In this document: positions 58,801 through 64,000 of the stretch, in pieces
How the letters are laid out: each line of letters opens with the position of its first letter
Numbering within the stretch: position 1 is the stretch's first letter
Origin: a virus
Virus record (IMG/VR): IMGVR_UViG_3300008110_000030
Span: 98,707-162,706 of that record
Strand: one strand, 5' to 3'
DNA: 64,000 nucleotides
Notes under the pieces: generated by a model
Database searches by the model: none
What the model was told of the DNA's origin: nothing
Seen by the model: only the letters and a program-made list of their open reading frames with translations
Translations under genes and position numbers: made by a program

Positions 58801-61800
58801 TAGCTATTGACAAACGTATCCCATCCTTGTGTGAACCAAGGTAGGCCGTCCCAACCTGAACTAACTGAGAAGTTAAGTCCTTGTATTTCAACTCCACCAA
58901 ACTCCACACCCTTTATTAGTTGGGTGACATCTTTTCCTGGCATATTTGCAGTTGGGTAGTAACTGGTAATAATTCTATCAACTGCATTTTGTATGTTAAT
59001 ATTTTTAGCATACTGAACTGTAATTGTTGATCCCGGAGTTGGTATGTTTTTAAAGTTAATGTATCCAACATACTTTGTAAATCCAGTTTCAACAACTTGT
59101 CTTAGTTGAATCAAATAGTCGCTAGTTATGATTTCTGAACCAGTATTGGTACTTGAATTTAATTCACGTACAATGATTTTATCAGTATCTAACTCTGGAG
59201 GGAAAGTTAATTTGAACGTGTCAGTATAGCTTTCTCCAGAAGATTGAGTAAACGTATCAACAGTATACAATGTGTTTTTAATATATTGTATTCTTAAATT
59301 CTGTCTTGCAGGCAGTGCAAGATTAAATGTAATCACTGTTGACAAATCATTTCTAAAAGTTATTCTGTAATTATCAGCACTAATTTCTGCATCATTTAAA
59401 AACAACTTAATAGTTGATTCATCCTGTAATGCAGGATAGTTTGTGTCTGTACTAGTAGATGGATAAGCCAATACATAATTTAATGTTATTCCATCTGTGT
59501 CAAGATTTCTGTTAAGAATTTCCCCAGTGTATAGACCTTTATCTGAAGTTCTATCAAACTTCATCTGTATTTGATTAGTTCTTACCTTGCTGTTTGATAA
59601 CACAGCATACGCAGAACCATTTACAAAATTTGTTAAGTAGTTTGATCCGCCAGTTAAAATAACTCTAGGAGTTGTTAAATATCCGCTTCCAGGATTTGTA
59701 ACAATGATGCTTGATAGTTTTCCATTACTAATTTTAGCAATTGCTGTAGCACCAGTACCAGTGTCGCCACTAACAGGCACAATTGTAACTATTGGAGGAG
59801 TTATATAATTTTCTCCAGCCAATCCAACTCTAATATCTGATACAGTAAATCCATAATTTTCACCCCAGTGCTTGTATGGATAAACATTGTTAATCATAGA
59901 GCTAGTTGGCAATTTAATCTTACCAGTTACACTATCAACATACGCAGGCAAATCAAAATCAGTTACGCCTACACCCATCTTTTCAGTAGTGTTATAGCTA
60001 ACTGTTGATTCTCTAAATTTAGATTTATATGGTTTAATTTCTTTAATAAAATCTTCAACGTAGCTGAAGTCATTAAAACGATAAACATCATCTTGATCTA
60101 GTGTGCCGGCATCCACAAGAGGTGTAATAAAACTAGTCTTGTATACCCAATCTACAAACAACTGCTCACTTAAAACATGTCTTACAGCAACAAATACAAA
60201 CTTTTTCCAATAGGACGCTAGGTCACCTGTAAAAATATTGTCTTTAATTGCATTCAAAATAATACGTAATTCAGTAGTATTTGTTTCATCAAATCCACCT
60301 TGGTCATATCTAGTTACGTTGTCAAATCCAAGTCCGGCAGCGGCCTTATCATACAACTTGTTGTTAAATTGTACAGTTCCGTTTTCTCTAAACACTAGAT
60401 CATAGTCATCAAGATAATTGCCAATACCTGGTGCTGTCTTACGTAGAATAATTTTTCTACCGTCTCCTGGTGTTCTAATTTCAACTGTTGACCCTGTTTC
60501 AAAAATAAACGATTCTAAATCTGAAATAAAATTAATTGCGTATGTGGCAGGAACATCAACTGCATAAGAGGGATCAACCCAATCAATATAACTCCAGTAT
60601 TTGGGTACATTAACTGTTTGCGTAGACTCTCTAACAAATGCTTTGTTTTTGTATTGATAGATTGCCCACTTGTCAATTTCTGTATCAAGTATAGTTAATA
60701 CTGCGTATGGTCGAGCTATTAATTTTGGTATTTGAGTATATCCATAACCTTGATTTACAATTCTAACAGAAACAACACGGCCATTTAAGTCAATAGCAGT
60801 TTGTATTGTTGCTCCTTGCCCATCACCATAAATTCTAACTGTAGGGGCAACTTTATAACCATTACCAGGGTCGTCAATGTTTACGCTAACAATCCTACCG
60901 TTGATTACTTCAGCACTTAATTTAGTTTGTGCTTTTCCGTTGGTGCCTATCAGTGATATTTCATCACTTAATTCAATGACTTCATCATAATGTCCTAAAC
61001 TAATAGACGGGTAATCTTCAACTTCTTCTAAACTGGTTATATTAGACTTGCCAACAATATCATGTTTACGTAACACTTCATTGACATACTCAATCATAAT
61101 TTTTAATGCCAAGTCTCTATCTTTAAACCAAGACTGTCTTGGTCTATATGAAGTACCGTAACGTAATTTTGGAGACAATGTTGGATCAGGTACTGGATTT
61201 CCAGCAACATCTTGACCAACAAGACTATCAATAAGTTTATTTTCAATGCTAGGATCTAAATTTAAATAGGTAACATTTTCATTCACTAGCTGCCAATGAC
61301 TGTGACGATTAATTTCTTTTTCAGATGTTTGATAGTACACATCAATATTAATTTTATCACCATTCAAAGACTTTTTAGCATTGGTTAAACTCAGTGAGTT
61401 TGTTGCTAAGAAGCTAGCAAATTTAATACCTTGACCTTTAGGATCCTCAATTATTCTTGCACAATCAAAAGAACTTAAATTTCTAAATGCTAAATCTGGA
61501 AGAGTAATTTTGTTTCTGACCCAAAAGTAATAAACGTTAACAAAGTCATTGACAACAGGATCATAGTATTGATTAATTGAAAGGACCGTATTATCTGGAT
61601 TTAGTGGCTGACCACTTACTCCTAATGCTAATCCATCAGTGGTGTCAGCTAACTGTGCCCACTCGCTTGGTCTAAAATCACTCTTAACCCATTCGTATAC
61701 ATCAACAGTTGATCCTGGGAACAACTTGCCCCAGTTGTTTGCTCTAAACTCATTATTTCCTTGTTCATACCAAACAAATCTTAAGGTGCTAGTATCAAGC

Positions 61801-64000
61801 CAAACCTCACCAACATGGTCGTCTAACCAAGTTGTTTTATTATCAACTCTTACTTTTGCTGAAGTTTCTAATGCAACAGTATAAACTGCTGGGTCGAATG
61901 GTTGAATGTATTTGATTTCATTCAATACCTTAGATGGCAACTTACCTTTTATTGGATCGTAAATTTCGTAATGATCAATAATTTCTAATGTACTGTTGTT
62001 ATAGCTGATAACTTTTTTAATTTTATCAACATCAATTATTGCTTCCTGCACTCTAACTTTTGACCATGACCAAGAAGAGCCGCAGCCACATGCCTGATCT
62101 ATATCACGCTTTTTGTCAAAAATTACAACCGTTCCAGAATCTGTATATGTTGTCAACTGATTAGAATCTTCTAAAGTTCCAATAACTTTTAAATCATATT
62201 TTGGTGCGCCAACAAGCATGAACTCACCGTCTGTTGCAATTCCAGTACCATATCCGTCAAAGGACGCACTGTCGCCACTAATTAACGATTCACCAAAAAC
62301 ATATTTGTTTCCTAATTTTTGATACAAATAAACTGCTCCACTAGATTGTGCTTTGCTTACAAATCTAGTGCTGCCAGTATCAAATGTTGTTCTTAAGGGC
62401 GCAGCCGCAGATGTTGGGTTCAATACATATTCTGATCCATATCTTTGTGCAGAGTCAGTATATCGTTCAGTGTAAGTGTCAAATGCAACAGGTGTTGCTT
62501 GACCACCGCCAATAGCAGTGACTAATAATGTTTTACCGTCATCACTTAACGCTAGATTACTTCCAAATAGTTCGCCTGTTTCAGTTGCTGGTGAAGTAAT
62601 TTTTTGATCCAAGGCGTATGAAGCGTTTGTTTGTAATTTTAATACATAGACCAAACCTGCATCTAATTTCTCTGTAGAAGAATGATCGCTAGATATTAGT
62701 AGTGCTGTGCCATCTGCTGACATAGCTAGTTTGTCACCAAATCTATCGTTTCTAATTGTACCTTGACCTGTGATAGTAATAGTTGTTGTAGCAGTTTCGT
62801 CTGTTAGTGAACGCAATGGTTTAAATGCCATACGTAATACACTCAATTCACTGATTACAAATTCTCCACTATTACCTGCATTTGTTGATCCAGCAATAAT
62901 AACAGATTGTCCAATTCTAAAACCATCTGCAATAAAACTTCCATTGTTTCTAACTATTGAATTATCTGATGCTTGGAATGAAATAATTTGCGCAATAGTG
63001 TTGTAGGATTTTATTACCCCTTTTAACAACAAGTCATTTGATTCTAAATAGTCATCTGCATATATTGTTTGTGTTAATTGATAGCTGTAAGAACCTGGAT
63101 CTTTTCTAAAAATAAACACTGCACCTGAGTGAACTTGTGTTCTATCTTTTAAGTGTCCAGGTGCTGATACTGCCAACACTGTTCCATTTTTATTAGATAC
63201 AATGTCACTACCAAAGTTAGACTTTGAATTTACATCAGTGACTGCAGAGCGTAGATTGTATGGATTTCCGCCAACAGTATACACTTGCCACACATTGCTA
63301 CTGTCCAAATAATAAACAAATATTGCGCCAATGCCGCCATCTTGTCCTGGTGATGATACCAATAAGGTTGGTTTGTCAGATCCTACAAATTTTACTTTGT
63401 GACCAAAGTTTGCACCTTCTTGTGCTATAGGACTAGCTAAAACAACTTCAGTTCTATACTCATCAAGATCATTATTAAATTTAACAATCTTAATTGCACC
63501 CTCGTCAAACAACTCGGACGAAGACTTATTAAAGTCTAAAACTTTTTTAATTGGATCTAATGCCTGACCTAAAACTTTCCATTTTGCATTAGAAGAATTT
63601 GGAGCTCCTGAAACAATATATCGTATAGTAAGAGATGTATTTTCCCAGCAATCTAAACTTGCCCCGTGGAGTCTTTGTATTTCTGGTATTGCAACTCCAT
63701 TTTTTACATCTTGTATAGTTAATATATCACTGAAGTTTTCTTCTAACAAATAGCTTTGATGTAAGATAACATCTTCAGATCCAAGTGCGTTTCTTTCATA
63801 TACATACACTCTGCCACGTTCTAATTCTGTAGCAGAAACAATAATATTTTTAGACACTGGAGCAATTATTGTAGTATTACCAAATTTTTGTCCAGACTGA
63901 TTAATTCTTGGTCGTATTGGTAATGCTTTTGTGTTTGCTTCTTTTTCTAAAACTGCCCATGTGCCGTCACCAACATTATCAACCCAAACAAACTCGCAAT
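55884..64000 (-). CDS. Giant virion protein, 5' end beyond window
   Basis: At least 2704 residues are visible, and the frame is open to position 64000 in the same frame, so the start lies outside the window; GTG 63857 is not the start. The visible N-terminal part is an FG-GAP/integrin-like beta-propeller with several repeats of FGxxhxx...hhhSAP...GxhhhY. The middle is a large beta-rich region with IQTAIDLNGRVVSVRIVNQGYGY-type repeats (about 1090-1140 and 1460) and repeated YxVNDhVxYNxxxYhCKxxHTS carbohydrate-binding-like units. It is likely a baseplate or tail-surface protein that touches the host. Confidence 0.75.
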   Translation of the reverse strand, partial: CEFVWVDNVGDGTWAVLEKEANTKALPIRPRINQSGQKFGNTTIIAPVSKNIIVSATELERGRVYVYERNALGSEDVILHQSYLLEENFSDILTIQDVKNGVAIPEIQRLHGASLDCWENTSLTIRYIVSGAPNSSNAKWKVLGQALDPIKKVLDFNKSSSELFDEGAIKIVKFNNDLDEYRTEVVLASPIAQEGANFGHKVKFVGSDKPTLLVSSPGQDGGIGAIFVYYLDSSNVWQVYTVGGNPYNLRSAVTDVNSKSNFGSDIVSNKNGTVLAVSAPGHLKDRTQVHSGAVFIFRKDPGSYSYQLTQTIYADDYLESNDLLLKGVIKSYNTIAQIISFQASDNSIVRNNGSFIADGFRIGQSVIIAGSTNAGNSGEFVISELSVLRMAFKPLRSLTDETATTTITITGQGTIRNDRFGDKLAMSADGTALLISSDHSSTEKLDAGLVYVLKLQTNASYALDQKITSPATETGELFGSNLALSDDGKTLLVTAIGGGQATPVAFDTYTERYTDSAQRYGSEYVLNPTSAAAPLRTTFDTGSTRFVSKAQSSGAVYLYQKLGNKYVFGESLISGDSASFDGYGTGIATDGEFMLVGAPKYDLKVIGTLEDSNQLTTYTDSGTVVIFDKKRDIDQACGCGSSWSWSKVRVQEAIIDVDKIKKVISYNNSTLEIIDHYEIYDPIKGKLPSKVLNEIKYIQPFDPAVYTVALETSAKVRVDNKTTWLDDHVGEVWLDTSTLRFVWYEQGNNEFRANNWGKLFPGSTVDVYEWVKSDFRPSEWAQLADTTDGLALGVSGQPLNPDNTVLSINQYYDPVVNDFVNVYYFWVRNKITLPDLAFRNLSSFDCARIIEDPKGQGIKFASFLATNSLSLTNAKKSLNGDKINIDVYYQTSEKEINRHSHWQLVNENVTYLNLDPSIENKLIDSLVGQDVAGNPVPDPTLSPKLRYGTSYRPRQSWFKDRDLALKIMIEYVNEVLRKHDIVGKSNITSLEEVEDYPSISLGHYDEVIELSDEISLIGTNGKAQTKLSAEVINGRIVSVNIDDPGNGYKVAPTVRIYGDGQGATIQTAIDLNGRVVSVRIVNQGYGYTQIPKLIARPYAVLTILDTEIDKWAIYQYKNKAFVRESTQTVNVPKYWSYIDWVDPSYAVDVPATYAINFISDLESFIFETGSTVEIRTPGDGRKIILRKTAPGIGNYLDDYDLVFRENGTVQFNNKLYDKAAAGLGFDNVTRYDQGGFDETNTTELRIILNAIKDNIFTGDLASYWKKFVFVAVRHVLSEQLFVDWVYKTSFITPLVDAGTLDQDDVYRFNDFSYVEDFIKEIKPYKSKFRESTVSYNTTEKMGVGVTDFDLPAYVDSVTGKIKLPTSSMINNVYPYKHWGENYGFTVSDIRVGLAGENYITPPIVTIVPVSGDTGTGATAIAKISNGKLSSIIVTNPGSGYLTTPRVILTGGSNYLTNFVNGSAYAVLSNSKVRTNQIQMKFDRTSDKGLYTGEILNRNLDTDGITLNYVLAYPSTSTDTNYPALQDESTIKLFLNDAEISADNYRITFRNDLSTVITFNLALPARQNLRIQYIKNTLYTVDTFTQSSGESYTDTFKLTFPPELDTDKIIVRELNSSTNTGSEIITSDYLIQLRQVVETGFTKYVGYINFKNIPTPGSTITVQYAKNINIQNAVDRIITSYYPTANMPGKDVTQLIKGVEFGGVEIQGLNFSVSSGWDGLPWFTQGWDTFVNSYKDLLVISNGTTSTYELGYTPLLGTKINVYFDGVRVDDENYGTVNQTNNDALFNTITTNGSTSTLTLPQVPVTGTKIEIRQELSDGVNLPTDDIVLDTNITGGDFSTISDAGEIRFRTATGLSATDISLDGGEFLSVEHSPSTEELVKGEIFDTLSMTVFNSPGAGSNLISTKQFIMDGSTMQFVIQDTIGSGQEIFVLIGNFVAKENTDYTLTANSNGTTTVEIITTEYGVDQLSTTNTLALTVQKTTIGGNSILSRFSYTVTSANAGASSFEILSEVNYQDIGSYYISISNTSSLTKVAGRSKRAKIIITNTPTLTAGTVINILLFGSTVKTYSEIYNQEIVIDNNTTYTLTKPPGNIAPLHVMAAVTRLTSSTEDWKGPWEENVYYVINDTVLYNNVSYICKIGHTSTQTNSNLEFSAWASTTSYDVNDIVSFSGQYYICKVTHTSNTTTLTPDNIVYWGAHITNRPDEDTARIYWGLAPTQRMMPPETEYYEVTQNSQTFRLGENIPYLTRTLSISDIEVYKNGKIIVVGRDYEFDTIDNTVTMSSGVAQVGDVIAVCILRDSDYVIFGNQITFRSPSKIQAGQRVSVVTYTNHDENLIRREVFKTNPNRNEYKLSRPVYNINNVWVDVNGRPLIPNYDYQVVDRDYIQISNRFNLGNNDRVVVTSISDIVSSEAVSYRMFKDMTNAVQFKRLSKNSTVTLTKALLSTDREIEVSDTSIFGVVNVNNPKPSSIFVAGERIEFRSIVGNKLTNLTRGTLGTGVADSYPIGTKVFNVGNNETIPYREGYTIKTYKTPENYKFNQTTNRYQQYVNGNWVNVTTVASYTLTDFSFNEAIGLEDQVTVYMAGKILTKPVRGTNQLIRHDFSITHNSNEVNSQNQTGDLIVAPDFTITKVGNNYVLTVNPSVLNLADDSTVISNVDIKVVQKIGKIWYTLGGTTTIQQESTPQARFLQEFTAELPDKYYYGKLS

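Noticed and set aside
58342-63006. Several plus-strand open frames of 70-80 codons opposite the giant virion gene
   Set aside because: They mirror codon use of the minus-strand gene, lack SDs and promoters, and have no domain-like sequence.

Overview
This 64 kb window is part of the genome of a large T4-like tailed phage (myovirus) of an aquatic bacterium. The evidence is the T4-type replication set (clamp loader gp44, DNA polymerase gp43, sliding clamp gp45, an RNase H/5'-3' exonuclease, a DsbA-like protein), the short ATAAATA/CTAAATA sequences that resemble T4 late promoters, and the accessory genes typical of marine T4-like phages (MazG, PhoH, peptide deformylase, 2OG-Fe(II) oxygenases, repeated tail-fibre genes). 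The DNA is AT-rich and genes overlap or nearly touch. I found no photosynthesis genes, integrase, tRNA, rRNA or CRISPR array. The sigma70-type promoters (TTGACA/T, 16-18 bp, TATAAT-like) fit a proteobacterial host, perhaps a SAR11-like or similar AT-rich lineage, but the host is inference.

Layout. 1-3.7 kb: MazG, small proteins, clamp loader gp44, a DUF2452 protein, and PhoH on the opposite strand. 3.7-8.7 kb: two probable virion proteins and a lysis cassette (GH19 endolysin, i-spanin, o-spanin, several small membrane proteins including a holin candidate, lipoproteins). 8.7-13 kb: a protein-quality module (DnaJ-like, peptide deformylase, ClpA-like unfoldase with a ClpP-docking tripeptide). 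13.5-24.2 kb: the most striking region, in which ten reading frames start with nearly the same short leader (M-K/R-I/L-x-[D/E]-L/F-L/F, usually followed by E). It resembles the capsid-targeting sequence of T4 internal head proteins. Behind these leaders lie a zincin protease, two nucleotidyltransferases, a ligase-like/NMNAT-like fusion, a GH19 muramidase and several unknowns; a Dps-like ferritin and a HAD nucleotidase are interleaved. I read this as a cargo of enzymes packed in the head and ejected with the DNA. 24.2-28.8 kb: DsbA-like protein, DNA polymerase, sliding clamp.

28.8-38 kb: a 7-deazaguanine DNA-modification region: a DpdA-like transglycosylase, a QueD-like protein, FolE and QueE, plus a glycosyltransferase, a 2OG oxygenase, a phosphoribosyltransferase and a HIT protein. 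No QueC is seen. folE and queE carry almost identical promoters, and queE is split by a one-base frameshift between its cluster cysteines. 38-46.2 kb: RNase H, a MoxR-ATPase/VWA-metallopeptidase pair, small conserved proteins, dihydrofolate reductase and thymidylate synthase. 46.2-64 kb (minus strand): four paralogous tail-fibre proteins that share an N-terminal module, with a 2OG oxygenase and a small unknown inserted, then a structural protein and a giant virion protein that runs off the right end.

Functional calls come from motifs read by eye, with no database search. Calls of conserved phage proteins of unknown function rest on general family memory and carry lower confidence.
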